Assembly: GCA_015698045.1 (NCBI GenBank) | Contig: BLAL01000206.1 | Coordinates: 806,001 to 870,000 of the forward strand | Direction: 5' to 3' | Origin: Rhizophagus clarus | Lineage: Eukaryota > Glomeromycota > Glomeromycetes > Glomerales > Glomeraceae | Length of the DNA: 64,000 bases | Shown: one piece after another, positions 12,211-24,272 of the stretch | How positions within the stretch are numbered: the first letter of the stretch is position 1 | How the letters are laid out: each line of letters begins with the position of its first letter | Notes under the pieces: model-generated | The model's database searches: none | What the model was told of the DNA's origin: nothing | Seen by the model: only the letters and a program-made list of their open reading frames with translations | Made by a program: the position numbers and the translations under genes

Positions 12211-12605
12211 CCGACACCAAAATCTCGACAATCCAAAATCCCGACATGTTTTATTCCGACAAGTTGATTATCCTAACATTTTTACTATATTTATTTTAAT
12301 GTTAACATATATATTTATTGATATTATTAATTTGTACCTATATTTTAAAAGCCATTATTACCTATTCTTTATATCTTTATAATAAACTAATTCACTAAGA
12401 TTAATTTTTAGTTTTTTTTTTTTTAATGTTTTTTTTTTAATATATTTAATTAGTACGTTATAGAATTATAGCACTTCGAATTTGTCATATTTTATTATTA
12501 AGATATTATAAAATTGTCGGTATAATGACCTGTCGGGATTTTGGATTGTCAGGATTTTAGATTGTCGGGATTTTTTGGTTGTCGAGATTTTGGATTGTCG
12601 AGAAT
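12211..12605. repeat. inverted clusters of a 16-17 bp GTCGGGATTTTGGATT unit
   Basis: The left arm (about 12211-12275) contains the unit in reverse orientation at least twice (AATCCAAAATCCCGACA). The right arm (about 12533-12605) contains five tandem variants of GTCGGGATTTTGGATT. The arms enclose about 260 bp of AT-rich DNA. The arrangement of subterminal tandem motifs in opposite orientation resembles a non-autonomous DNA transposon, but I could not define a target duplication. Confidence 0.5.
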
Positions 12606-12620
12606 TTAAGAATTTGATCG

Positions 12621-15600
12621 GATACCAATTTTGTTTGCTGATGTAATTCAGGCCGTAGCACGTGATTACACAGATCCGTGGTTATGAAATTTTTAAGGTT
12701 AAGTCGGTAATGACCCGCTACATTATATCAAAATGTTAGAAAGAATATTTTCTTTAACCATTAAAAAAAAAAGAAAAAAAAATATTTAACGCCGACGACA
12801 TATCCGGGTATTATGAATTTTGTTGTACTGATATTTAAATTTAAATTTTATTTTTATATGCAAATCTTTATCAAAAACTAATAAACAAGTACATTAAGTT
12901 CTTTAAAATCTCTTATTATGCATGCAATATACTGATATTATACAGTATATATATATATATATTTATATATATTATATATTTTAAATAAAGAAGTAAATAC
13001 TAAATTATAAAGCTGAATCGAAAAAAAAAAAATAATAAATTTATACAACTCCAATTCTTCATTCGCAAGAAACTGATGATAACGAGTTTTGTAGAATGAT
13101 GTAGCGTTTTATCATAAGATTTACATCATTATCAAAAGATTACCTTTAAAAATTGAGAATTGTTTGAACCTAACAGGATGAGAGAAATCACGAACTTTCA
13201 AGAAAAGGAAAGGATTATAAACTGTAGATATACAAAAAAACGTTTACGAAATCAGAAATTTTTTTACTTTGAGTAGCTTTTACTTTGATTGAACATTTGT
13301 ATTTGAGAGAAATGAATATCATTCCGTCATTATATAAATTTAGTAAATTTACGAAAACGAAAAATCACACGTATTTATTTTATAAAAGAAAACGAATTTA
13401 GCAAGTGGATTTTATACAAATAGGAAAAAAAAAAAAAAATTGGCATTTTTGCATTCAATTATAGATACGTTTGTGATAAAGAATAAAGAGAATATAAATA
13501 TAGAAAAATATAGAAAAAATATAGAAAAATATATAGAAAATATAAAAATATAAAGAAAATAAAATATATATATATATATCGAGTATATTGAGAATATATA
13601 GAAATATAGAAAATATATAGAAAATACGATAAAGTTAAATGCTGAGGTGACGATAAAAATAAGAAAAAAAAATCTCTAAATTAAGCATGAGAGAGAGATA
13701 GCGAAGAAATAAATTGACTCTAGAACAAAAAAAAAAAAAAAAAAAATATATGAAAAAAAATATTTGCCGATAACAAAAAAAAAATGACGAAATACGCGAT
13801 TATTAGATGATACGCTTTATGAAGTTTTTCAAGTCATAAGTTTTCATATAAAAAAGAAAAAGCCTTAATTGAACGGTTACCAAGGAAAATAGGTCACGGA
13901 GCATTTTATAAATGAAACGAATAACAAATGCCTGTGCCAAATTACCTTGATAGTTTCATAGATTCAATGTAAAGATATTATGAGACTAGTAGTAACGGAA
14001 AAGCATGAGCGCGAATATAATGAATATCCATGATGCGAGTGGTAATGGAAATTCATGAGACGGATAGTATTGGAAGTTCATGAGGCGTGTGGTAATGGAA
14101 ATTAATGCTAGTGATGGAAATAGGAGAGACGAAATATTGGCTGTCGAATTATTTAAATGTTTTCATTATTTGTTGTTTTTTTTTTTTTTAAATTTTTTTT
14201 ATTGTTTGTAATTTGGAAAATTAGTAAATTTCGGCCATCTTTTATAACAATTTTAAAAGTGCATGAGTATATCATGAAGTGTACGCTTTTCCTAAAAGAT
14301 ATTACTCTAATGTTGCAAAGAAAAAAAAAAGAAATCTGTATTTAATATCACACCAAATAACACTTTAAGGTAAGAACTATATTTAATTTATCATGCAATT
14401 GGTTCAAAGGAAAAGATAATATAATTCTTTTGAGCTTAGCGAAATTTTATTTTTTAAAGGGGGAGGGGAAGGTGTTACCGTCACATAATATTTGCAAATA
14501 AAAAAGTAACATGATCAGATTTTATTTGATGTTCGGAAAAACTCAAAACACACAAAAATGACAAACCAATAATATCACGATTAACTGAAAATCTTAATTT
14601 AGACCAAATCCAATTTAGCAATTGATTACAAATATTTATGGGTATGGATTTAGGGAGAAACCCGATAGTGAACTTAAAACTTAAAACGAAAATATTAAAA
14701 ATAGATAGAATTTGTATTTCCGTATCGGAATTTAATTAGGTATCGCTATTCTGAAAAAAGAATGGTTTGTACCTTTATCATCATTCTGATTATTCTTAAT
14801 AAAAGGAATTCTTAACCTAAATTAACCAACGGACGATTATAAAGTTGTACTAAAATTTTGTGTTTCATGACAAAAATAATAAAATTTTTTTTTTTTTAAT
14901 TTAACCAATTTTGATATTTTAGAATATTCTGTAAACGTGTATCTGCGATAATGATTGTGCTCAGAATTTCTATAATTAATTTTTCTTTATGGTTCTTTTT
15001 TTTTCGAACAATTGTTATTTCTCAGTCGGTGTATCGTATTGTTGTAAGTATGAGAATAATAGATTTATTTTTTTTTTTTTTAAAAAAAAATAAAAATATT
15101 TTGCAATATTTATTATTAATAATTTTACCAATTCTCGTTATAATACGAAATTATTCTTTAATTTATTAATTTGTCATTTAATTAATCACTAATTCTTTTC
15201 ATACAGTAATACGAATTAATAATATAAAGATTAAAGATATTTTGAAACTTCTTAATATTTGCGCTTAGTATTACGATCCAAATACGATTTAAATAAACAT
15301 GAATGAATCCGGATTACGGATGAATGGACCATAACACTATCCAATTTTAAAGTAAATAAATAATTGTTGTAATTTAATTTTAAAATTTAATTGGTGTTTA
15401 TTTCTACTTATTTGCGTGAAATGCTGGACGTATTATAAAAATTCAAAAGTTCTCAGAATAAACGACACAAGAATTTCCTTAAAATTACAACTATATCTAT
15501 CTTATTTCGGTAAGAATGATTGTTATACTCAACATCATGATTGTTCGGTATGTACTATGCAGTATCACACTCGTACTTATACGATACTTTATTTGTTATA

Positions 15601-15944
15601 TAATATAATTCCATTTTCTTCGGTTGATGAATAAGCTTATATTTTAGTTGGTTTATATTTAGTACAAATTTAAATCTGGTTTATCATTTCTTTCAACATG
15701 TATGCTGTAAAACGTATGTTTGAGTCACAATAAATAAAACATGTGTCAGTGTGCCACGTAAGACGGGATCCCGCACAACACAATTGCCCATTTCTTTATT
15801 TTTTTTTTTTTTAAAAAAAAAAAAAATGTCCGTATTAGACAAAGATGTTCAAGATGATAAAAACTTGCTTCTTTCATTTCTTTCTTGTTAGTAGAACTTG
15901 ATATGAAATAATGGGATCAATATTACAAAAAACTCCTTGGAAAT
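12621..15944. other. AT-rich spacer with microsatellites
   Basis: Contains (TA)n at 12945-12975, an ATAGAAAA-type microsatellite at 13498-13625, poly(A) at 13725-13745 and a purine-rich GGGGGAGGGGAAGG patch at 14458-14472. No open frame with coding character was found. The frames 14157-14345, 14951-15169 and 15416-15634 are AT-driven and lack splice partners. Confidence 0.4.
13975..14110. repeat. degenerate ~26-bp tandem repeat, about 4 copies
   Basis: Copies follow the pattern TTCATGAGRCGRGTGGTAAT plus GGAAA, best seen at 14028-14053, 14054-14079 and 14080-14105, with a weaker copy upstream. No gene is associated. Confidence 0.5.
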
Positions 15945-16355
15945 CCTTGAATTGAGATTGGAATCGATTCCCCAAAATCCCAAAATCAATTCGATTATCG
16001 AAAATATAAATTGTAAATTCACGTGACACCGGATAAACAGTTTGGCCATCAGGTAAAAATTTTATTCGCATTACACAAAGTTTGGCGTTATGTTACATAA
16101 AGTTTTGATTCTGACCGGGATTATAATCTAGGCTAGTGTTACCCGTATCATGCAATAAATAAACTCTTTATTTTGTTGCAAAAAAAAAAAAAAAAAACAA
16201 AAGTTAAATAAATTAATTAAATCAAGATTTTTTTATGTTTAAGTTGATCATTCGAATTGTTGTTCCACAAATTTAACGATTAATCGGAATCGAAAATCGA
16301 ATTTTAGAATCGAAATTTGAGAAACGATTAATCGATTCCAATCCTTACCTTGATT
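15945..16355. mobile_element. hAT-like MITE, 395 bp
   Basis: The element spans 15953-16347. Its left end reads TGAGATTGGAATCGATT and its right end is the complement of TAAGGATTGGAATCGATT, so the termini are near-perfect inverted repeats, followed by further inverted subterminal TCGAAT/ATTCGA motifs. Flanks are CCTTGAAT (15945-15952) and CCTTGATT (16348-16355), an 8-bp target duplication with 7 matches. It has no coding capacity. The minus frame at 15874-16071 overlaps its left arm and is incidental. Confidence 0.7.
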
Positions 16356-16399
16356 ACCCAGAATCATCATTATGTAACACACTAGAAATATGATAATAA

Positions 16400-19300
16400 A
16401 ATAAATTAAATCCTGAGAAGATCAAAGCTATTAAGCACTCTTCGGACCTTCCGAAAGTTTCCGTTACTCTAAAAAGGGATAATCTGATTAATGACATAAT
16501 AATAAAAATATTAAGGGGAAAATTCACAATCTTTTATTAACGATAATAATTATATTTACGCCTTTATGCATGTGTCTCAGAAATTTGAATGCAAATACAT
16601 CTAAAGTTAATTCCCAAAATCAAAAATGTTTTACAGAAATTAAATTCCTTAATTGTAGAATCACTCCAACACCTACAATACAAACACCCTAAGTTATGTA
16701 AGGATTGTTTCACCTGTCCTAAAAGTGAATGACGATCCTGAAACAGTTGTTTGGTAGTTGTAATACATGGTGAAACGATAATTAACATAATACAACAAGA
16801 TTTTTTACCACTGCCACATGTTAACTTCAAGAAAATTGCACCGGTATTACTGTAATTCCATGTACAGACGACCTAATTTTAGTCACGTTGTCACGTTGCA
16901 TCGCACAAGCACCTTAACAAAAAAGCAGTATACCGTACTCAACCAATACATACCTACCTTAAGAATATTATATTAGTAACGCGTATCAATCCAAAAATAA
17001 CATATTTATTCACTCTTGCACACAGATAGATGACACTAATATTAACCTCAGCTGGTTCATAGGCGATACTTCGACAATTGATTCATTATTTGATATTGCC
17101 AATAAGTTCGAATCCCGCAACAATATCACTTTTATACGGACGGATCCCTTATTGGTTTTACTACTTATCAATGTAAAATAGGTATCGATTAGGTTGAAAC
17201 TCACGAAACGCCGAACTTAACTTGTACCCGAATACGCAAATTAATTGTATGGAGTGCAATATAATTTAAGATACCAACTCACTTTGGTTTCTATAATTCA
17301 CATTAAACACAAAAAACTTCTAACTACAGAAAAGCAATATTTACTTAATCACCTTAATTAAGGCAATGCGGTTGCAAGCCGCCCAACATTCAACGTCACT
17401 ACTATAGTTGATCGATCGCCTTCATTCAGGACCATTTGGTCTACTATATCAAGTTGTTCCTAGAGAATTAACCGCCCTTATTGCGCTTTATACGCGCTCA
17501 TTACAGCTAAAGCGAATCAAAAATTTTATTGTCTTTTATACAAATATTTATGGATTCGTACACAACAAAATGGGAAAAATCAATCGGACTTACAAAAACA
17601 TTTATTTTTTTTCTTTGAGGCCATATTTTTATTTATAGTCTAACAGGTTTCATAAGCCATTTTAGGAAGTTTTAGATCAATTTTATTATTATTATAGAGT
17701 TGTATCTAGATATACAGTATTTAAGCAGAATATGTATTCTTGTCCATTTAAACGAATTTATTAATTGGAGTATTTATTCTTAATATTAGCCAAATCATAG
17801 CAACTACTGTAATTTAGATTAAATATCTTTTTTTTTTTGTCTATCATAGTTAATTGTTTTCTTACTTATCAATTATTTTTATAATGCGTCAGTTAAATTT
17901 GAATCTTTAGAATTATTCGATAATGATTGAAAGAATCGTATAATGTTATTATATGTTATTATATGTTATTACTACTACAAACTGAAGTTGATGGTTAAAT
18001 AGATGATCCTATAATAGAAATAGAAGGAACAAATATTGCCACCGGCGGCAGAAATTCTCCAAAAGATTTAAATAGAGTATTTATGTTGTTTTTATACGTA
18101 TTAACAGGGTTATTTGAGGAGTATTTATTCCTTCGGAATACTTTGTTAATTTATGAATAGAAATTTATAACATAGGACTAACTTTAATTTCGTTCCACAG
18201 AATGCCAATTCCATAACTTGATTAAAATTTCCGAGACGGCTCAAGGTATAGAAAAATCATTCAAATGATTGGCATCGGATCAGAGTCACGTTCTTTGAGA
18301 ATTGTTCGCTGAAATTACAGAACGGAACGGACTGAACTGAAATTTTTAACGACCGTACAGTCGAAGTCACATGACTGAAATTTCCGACCCGAAAAATCGT
18401 CATTGTCATAAATAAGGTGTATTGACGGCATTGAGTGTCCCAGATTCGTGAAGCTGAATTAGAGTGGTTCTGTCACCGATAATAATCATTTCTATAATTA
18501 CCAGACGTGCTTGGGCTAAAGCCACGCAAAAATGTGAAGCGTGTGATGGGCAATATTGGGTTATTAAAGGATAGATCTGATTTCGAAAAGAGAAGATGAT
18601 GAACACTTCAAAAATAGTCCGCGGTATATACTATTATATTTTGCTGCACCTTGTCTGAAAGGCAACCAATAGATGTAAATTACTTTCTTACGTTAAATAA
18701 AAAAGACTTAGGTTTAGTGTTTTGTAACAAAACCCCTCAAAGATTATTTTACCCGTATACTTCTCGGTAACATATAGTAATTATGACTAAGTGGAGAAAT
18801 TGATATCCTATGTTATTATTTGCGGTCTTTACCGGAACATGAATAATAATCCTTTGTTTTGAATTTTATCGACTATCTCGTCAAAAGATTGGACGAATCA
18901 AAATAGTATAAAGAATCTGTTTATGGATAAAGTGGTTGATATTTGTGTCTCTTCGAATGTTATTTAAGAAATTCTTTGCTGTAGCAGATGAAAGTAGTCT
19001 GGATGACGTCCATTCGTTAATATTTTTTTTGGTAACGATGATGAATAACTTAGTTTTATAAAACTTTTTTAGTAACGTTTTTTGGTAACGATAGATTCAC
19101 TTCATGTATTAAACGTGGTAATGATGGATTCACTTAGTTTCAGTTTCATATGTTACGTGGCACTAAAATCACTTAAATTATTTGGGGTCACTTATGTCTA
19201 TCAAAACAAGATGCTCATTATTCTGACATTTAATACGGAATTCTCATTTCATGCTTGTAAAATCATAAATATTTGTTTAAATTACATCGATATTAGAACG

Positions 19301-20340
19301 AAACATTCCAACATCAGATTGTAATTTGCTAGTAACTGAATTAGTAATGATTGTATTTATTTTTTGTTAAGTTTTACAATTTTTCTTTGTTACTTTCACT
19401 AAATCTTTAAGTTCATCGAATCATTACAACTTCTATATTACGATCATTTTAACTGTTAATAGTTAAAGTACTGGAGATGTTAAAGATAAAATTCTCGTTG
19501 AACACTTGAACTGGGTTCACAAACAAATCACGTGTTGCTGCACCATATTCTTCGGGTGAAAAAAGTAATTGTGGAACAAAGAGCTTATACACGTGAACTT
19601 TCGATAAGAAATCAAATGTATCTCATCACCTCATTCTTTAATCAAGGGTTGTTCATAGGTCGTTCCCATAATAGGCTGAAATCTTAGATAACATTTGATG
19701 AATTTGAGTCATGAGTTAAAGGAATAGATGCAGTACTGGTGCAAGATTCGAAGATTCGTCACGCTGATCACTTTTTGGCATTCATGTGTATTGACCGGAG
19801 AAGTCTGGAGAAGCAATTTACAATACCCTGAATTTGAGTGACAGTTAAACTCGAGATTGCGTTTACACCGTAATTAACAGCTTTGATTCTAGTTATTCCT
19901 CTCCTCATAAATAGTGTGTAGATTTATTGGCTCTGGACGTTTTCTTACGCAAGTTTACATTAGTGATTTCGGGAAGAAGAAACTTGAATTAGCTGTATAC
20001 CAATGACCTTGACGAGTGGTCATCGTTCATAGATTTGACATTCCTGATTCGATCTTCATACGCCTTATAATAACAATACCAGCATAAGATCATCTTTTGT
20101 CTGACCTTAATCTATTTTGCACTGAAGCTTTAGCAGACGAGAAGAATTACATACGGTTCTGAATTGTATGCAACGCAGTACAACCAAAAAATAAAAATTG
20201 AGCGAAAAAGTAGATTAATTGCGGATTCGTCTAAGATTGTCACTGCGTTACTAATAAAATTTGGGGTTAAATTCGCCGATTCTATGCTAAGACACAAACT
20301 TCAAGAAGAATATTTTTATATACGACATATTAACTATAAA
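16400..20340. other. less AT-rich tract with decayed coding-like pieces
   Basis: Base composition is visibly more balanced than in the flanks, and short coding-like frames occur without continuity: 16972-17181 plus (about 70 codons, no ATG), 17408-17638 plus, 16564-16830 minus, and fragments near 18950-19020, 19730-19860 and 20110-20160. None joins by introns to a longer protein and I recognise no domain. It may be a large degenerated gene or old transposon. Small direct repeats of GGTAACGAT with ATTCACTT lie at 19030-19140. Confidence 0.3.
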
Positions 20341-21087
20341 TAAAGTCATATGATATATTAAACTTAATTTGCAAAAAAAAAATTATACGTTCATATGCAA
20401 AATAATGAGTTTACTATGTATACGCGTCAGATCTACACCTTCATAATATAGGAAATCTCAATGTTTTCATTTGCTAATATTGCATTATTTGCATTAAAAA
20501 CATAATTTTTAGCTTTCAAAATTGTTTTTAAAGAATTTTCTGATATTTTTATTATAGAATCAGATAAAAATTTGTGATACTTCTGTTTGTAAAATGGGTA
20601 GAAATTAATTCCGCGTGTAAGATGTAAAAAACGCTTTTTTTTATTATCGCAATTGTCGCATTTAATTTAGAAGTGATCTAATCACCTCAAAATTTTCTTT
20701 TACGTTAACAAATGACTTTATTAATGTAATTTATTACTTAGCGCTATTAATGAATTTTCTGAAATATTACTATGCTTCATACCCTTTTTAAAATAAATAA
20801 GCCAAGTTCATTTCCGATTTATTAGTATAATTATTTGCGTCGCTTAATTAATTAATTAACGTATGTATATTCATTCCTTTCTAGATGAATGAGGAAGATT
20901 ATAAAGAAGCTAATTCAGGATATTGAAAGGAAGAAAAGTATAAAATTGAAAATGGAATTTATGTAGACTAATAGATGGAAGGAAATTAAGAGTAATAAGA
21001 AGAATCATATTAGAAGAAATTGAGTTATTTACATACCATAAATTTACTATATAAGTTTAAAGTAAATAAATTATGCTATTAGAAGTC

Positions 21088-21860
21088 TCTCTTCTAAAAT
21101 AGCCGACTTATTCGATTTTTTCTCTTATATAATTTCACGTTGCCCTCTATTTGTTCACTAAATACATTAATTTTTTGTTGCTGCTCAGTACCGAATCATT
21201 TGAAGGATTTTTTTCATATTCAGGATATACAAAAGTAAAAGTTTTGGAGTATTTCGGTTGTTTCCCCATTATCTTGAAGCATTACAGAATTGGTAGCATT
21301 CGTTCTTTATTGAGCATAAAAAAAGTGCTTAGACCTATACAGGGCTTTAGATAATGTTGTTTAACTTCAGCATCTCCGAGATTCTATTTCTTTATGCAAC
21401 TAATCCACCATCCACCATCCATCATCCATCGTCCACCAACCACCAATCATTATTGAAATTCTGCTCCAATACAGAGTAAAATATACAATCGGTATACTGA
21501 TTTTTGCGTCTTCTAAAATAGAAATAGCCGATTTATTCGATTTTTCACTTATATAGTTTCATGTTGTCCTCTATTCGTTCACTAAATACGTTTTTTTGCT
21601 GCTCAGTGCCTTCATTTTTCGAATCATTTGAAGGATTTTTCATATTCAGAATATACGTTTGGAGTATTTTCGGTAGTTTCCCCATTATCTGAAGCATTAC
21701 AGAACTTGCGGCGTTCTTTCCTTGGTGAACATAAAAAAAGTGCTTAGATCTGTAGATTTTCCAGAAATTTCTCTATAATGTTGTTTAACTTTCAATATCT
21801 TAGTGATCTATTTCTTTGATGCAACTGTTGAAATTCTGCTCCAATACAGAGTAAAAAGAA
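21088..21860. repeat. tandem duplication of a ~350-400 bp unit
   Basis: Copy 1 is about 21088-21482 and copy 2 about 21508-21860. Shared landmarks in the same order are TCTTCTAAAATAG, TTCACTAAATAC, GAATCATTTGAAGGATTTTT, TTTCCCCATTATCT, AAAAAAAGTGCTTAGA, ATAATGTTGTTTAACTT and TTCTGCTCCAATACAGAGTA. Copy 1 also holds a CCATC-type microsatellite (about 21404-21450) that copy 2 lacks. The frame 21151-21354 lies in copy 1 and is not preserved in copy 2, so the unit is not a conserved gene. Confidence 0.75.
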
Positions 21861-22655
21861 TCATATAATCGTTAGCTATTATAAAATATATAAAAATATA
21901 TATGTGCGTTTAATTAAAAAATTTTACCCTTTACAATAGATGGTAATCCAAGAGCAGGCTTCCAAATTAAATTATCTCAAAAAGACTTTAAACATTTATT
22001 AATATATACTGTATATAAATTTTAGGAGAGAGTTAAACCAACTTAATCGTAGGATTAATAAATAGGAATAAAACTTTGCGAATATTAGTTATAATAGTAA
22101 GTATTCCGTCAGTTTGGGTTCAGGCGCTGCCCATATTGCTTTATGAGATTTTATGGTAAAGTTGCTAATTTTTTTTTTTTTTTTTTATTAAAATAAGATT
22201 ATTAATTTATTAGTAAATAAAATTTATTGCTAAAAGAAAATTTAAACTTTATTTCTTACATTTTCTTATCAAATTCATCAATTTAATTTTTTTAGTGATA
22301 CAAAAAAAAGGAAATTTGGAAGTATTAGTTTGATATAAATGTTTAAAATTAATTAGGTTGAGAAAAAAGAATACTTTGAATGTGAAATATTAATAAAAAA
22401 AAAAATGGTTGTCATAATCTGTATATGTGAATTATTTTGGTTCCGATGAAAGAAGTACTAGGGAATTTAAAATTATGGTAATATTGTATATACGTCAGTG
22501 GGCAGCATAAGCAATATTCCTGACTAATTTAAATTATAATTAAAAGAAAAAAAAAATTATAGTATTACAAAAATGATCAACGTCAATAAATATTGTGCGA
22601 CATATTAACGGAACAATAATTCCGTCTTTTTTTTTTTAATTTTCTTCTTCTTATA
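21861..22655. other. spacer upstream of the first F-box gene
   Basis: AT-rich with T and A tracts. A pyrimidine-rich stretch (22623-22652) immediately precedes the F-box ATG. No clear TATA box or other gene was found. Confidence 0.35.
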
Positions 22656-24272
22656 ATGACATGTTCAAAAATATTTTCAGGAGATTTACCTGAGTTAACA
22701 ACTGAAATTATACGATATTTTCGGAATGATATTTCAACATTATATTCATGTATTTTAGTCAATAGATTATGGTGTCGTTTAACAATAAAATTATTATGGG
22801 AAAACCCGTTTTCAAATCCCACTAAAAATCATGATTTTATTAATGTTTTTTTGTATCATTTAACTGAAGATAATAAAAAAAGACTAAATGATAAATATGG
22901 GATCAATAATAATTTATACCCTTCGAACACATTATTCAATTATCCTAGTTTTATTAAATGTTTAAATATTCAAAAGTTTCTTTGGTCAATTAAAAAATGG
23001 GTTGCAAATGTTAAGAATTTAACCGAAAAAGGATACTTATTATCTTCACAAGATATTAATCAAGATTTATTCAAAACATTTATCAAAAATGAAGTAAATT
23101 TACACACTTTTGAATTCATAGTAAATAGGAAATGTTGCAATTATTTTGATAGTATTTTTGAATTAATCAAACGGAATCCAAATTTCATTTGTAATATTAA
23201 AAATTTTAAACTTTGTTTTGATGAAAAAGTTGCTAATATAACTAAATTTTATTCATTTTTAAAATTTTTATATTCCAATTGTAATTCAATTTCTTCGCTT
23301 TATTTCAAATTATTCTTCTATTTTAATGATAATTCTGATATTACCACTACTTTATTAAGCAAAGAATATTTACCAAAAATAATTAGATCCCAAAAAAATC
23401 TCAAGAAAATTTCATTTGAAGGATGTGTTAATTTCTCCTTATATCATTCATTATTATCTTTAAAAAATTCAAACTGTTCAAATACTTTAAATACTATTAT
23501 ATTTCATCATATTAATTTAAGAGGTATAACTAGTACTTTAAGTGAAGTTTTTGAGCATTTAAATGTTTTAGAATCTATTCATATCATTTATTGTTCTTCT
23601 TTGGATACTGATTTTGTTGAACAAATTAATAATATCACTAAACCATTCAAATTGAAATCCTTATTTATAAGTGACAAATCACAAATTGAATCAATAGATT
23701 TATTGTTACAAAAACATGGAGTTTATTTGGAAAATTTTGGTTGTGGAAGTGAATCAAAACAATTATTTAAATCAATTATGAAATATTGTACTAAAATCAA
23801 ATATTTTGATTTATTTGATCTTGATGATAGTCATGATAATATTACTACAGCATTCAATTTAATTCAAATTATTGCACAAAGTCTTAATTATCTTTCTATT
23901 GAAAGTGTAGATATTGAATTTAGTTCAATTGTTCTACGATGTTTAGGACAAATGCTTCCCGCTAAATTAGAATACCTAAATTTATACCTTATGTTTAATT
24001 CGAAGGGTTTGGAAACATTTTTAAATAATTCTCGTAATGTCTTTATTAAGAAATTATCAATTAGAAATGAAATGCAAGATGATGATATTTTACCTTGTAT
24101 AAAGAAATATATTATGGAACAAAGAAGAGTCAAATATTTGGCTGTTGATTTCAAAACCAAAGATTTATTTTATTTAAAAGATGAAGTAAAAGAATTTAAA
24201 TTATATGATATTGTAGTTCAAAATTATGATAAATTAGCTATTTATTATTATAACTTTATAGGAATTTACTAG
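22656..24272 (+). CDS. F-box protein with leucine-rich C-terminal region
   Basis: Intronless, 538 residues. Residues about 8-52 form an F-box: DLPELTTEIIRYF, then the SCILVNRLWC core and LLWENPF, the signature seen in all three F-box genes of this window. The remainder shows leucine/isoleucine-rich units about every 25-30 residues, compatible with a divergent LRR solenoid, though no textbook LRR consensus is visible. F-box proteins bind SKP1 and carry substrates to SCF (cullin-RING) ubiquitin ligases; the target here is unknown. The start is the first ATG after a pyrimidine tract. An overlapping minus frame (23888-24160) is a shadow. The family is greatly amplified in Rhizophagus-type fungi. 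Confidence 0.88.
   Translation: MTCSKIFSGDLPELTTEIIRYFRNDISTLYSCILVNRLWCRLTIKLLWENPFSNPTKNHDFINVFLYHLTEDNKKRLNDKYGINNNLYPSNTLFNYPSFIKCLNIQKFLWSIKKWVANVKNLTEKGYLLSSQDINQDLFKTFIKNEVNLHTFEFIVNRKCCNYFDSIFELIKRNPNFICNIKNFKLCFDEKVANITKFYSFLKFLYSNCNSISSLYFKLFFYFNDNSDITTTLLSKEYLPKIIRSQKNLKKISFEGCVNFSLYHSLLSLKNSNCSNTLNTIIFHHINLRGITSTLSEVFEHLNVLESIHIIYCSSLDTDFVEQINNITKPFKLKSLFISDKSQIESIDLLLQKHGVYLENFGCGSESKQLFKSIMKYCTKIKYFDLFDLDDSHDNITTAFNLIQIIAQSLNYLSIESVDIEFSSIVLRCLGQMLPAKLEYLNLYLMFNSKGLETFLNNSRNVFIKKLSIRNEMQDDDILPCIKKYIMEQRRVKYLAVDFKTKDLFYLKDEVKEFKLYDIVVQNYDKLAIYYYNFIGIY

Noticed and set aside
11829..12236. 135-codon minus-strand frame
   Set aside because: It starts and ends in homopolymer tracts and low-complexity F/I/S sequence, and it overlaps the inverted GTCGGGAT cluster.
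17100..17118. tRNA T-loop-like text GTTCGAATCCC
   Set aside because: The bases either side do not pair as a T-stem and no acceptor, D or anticodon arm can be drawn around it.
23888..24160. 90-codon minus-strand frame in the first F-box gene
   Set aside because: It lies wholly inside the F-box coding frame, has no own motif, and is antisense.
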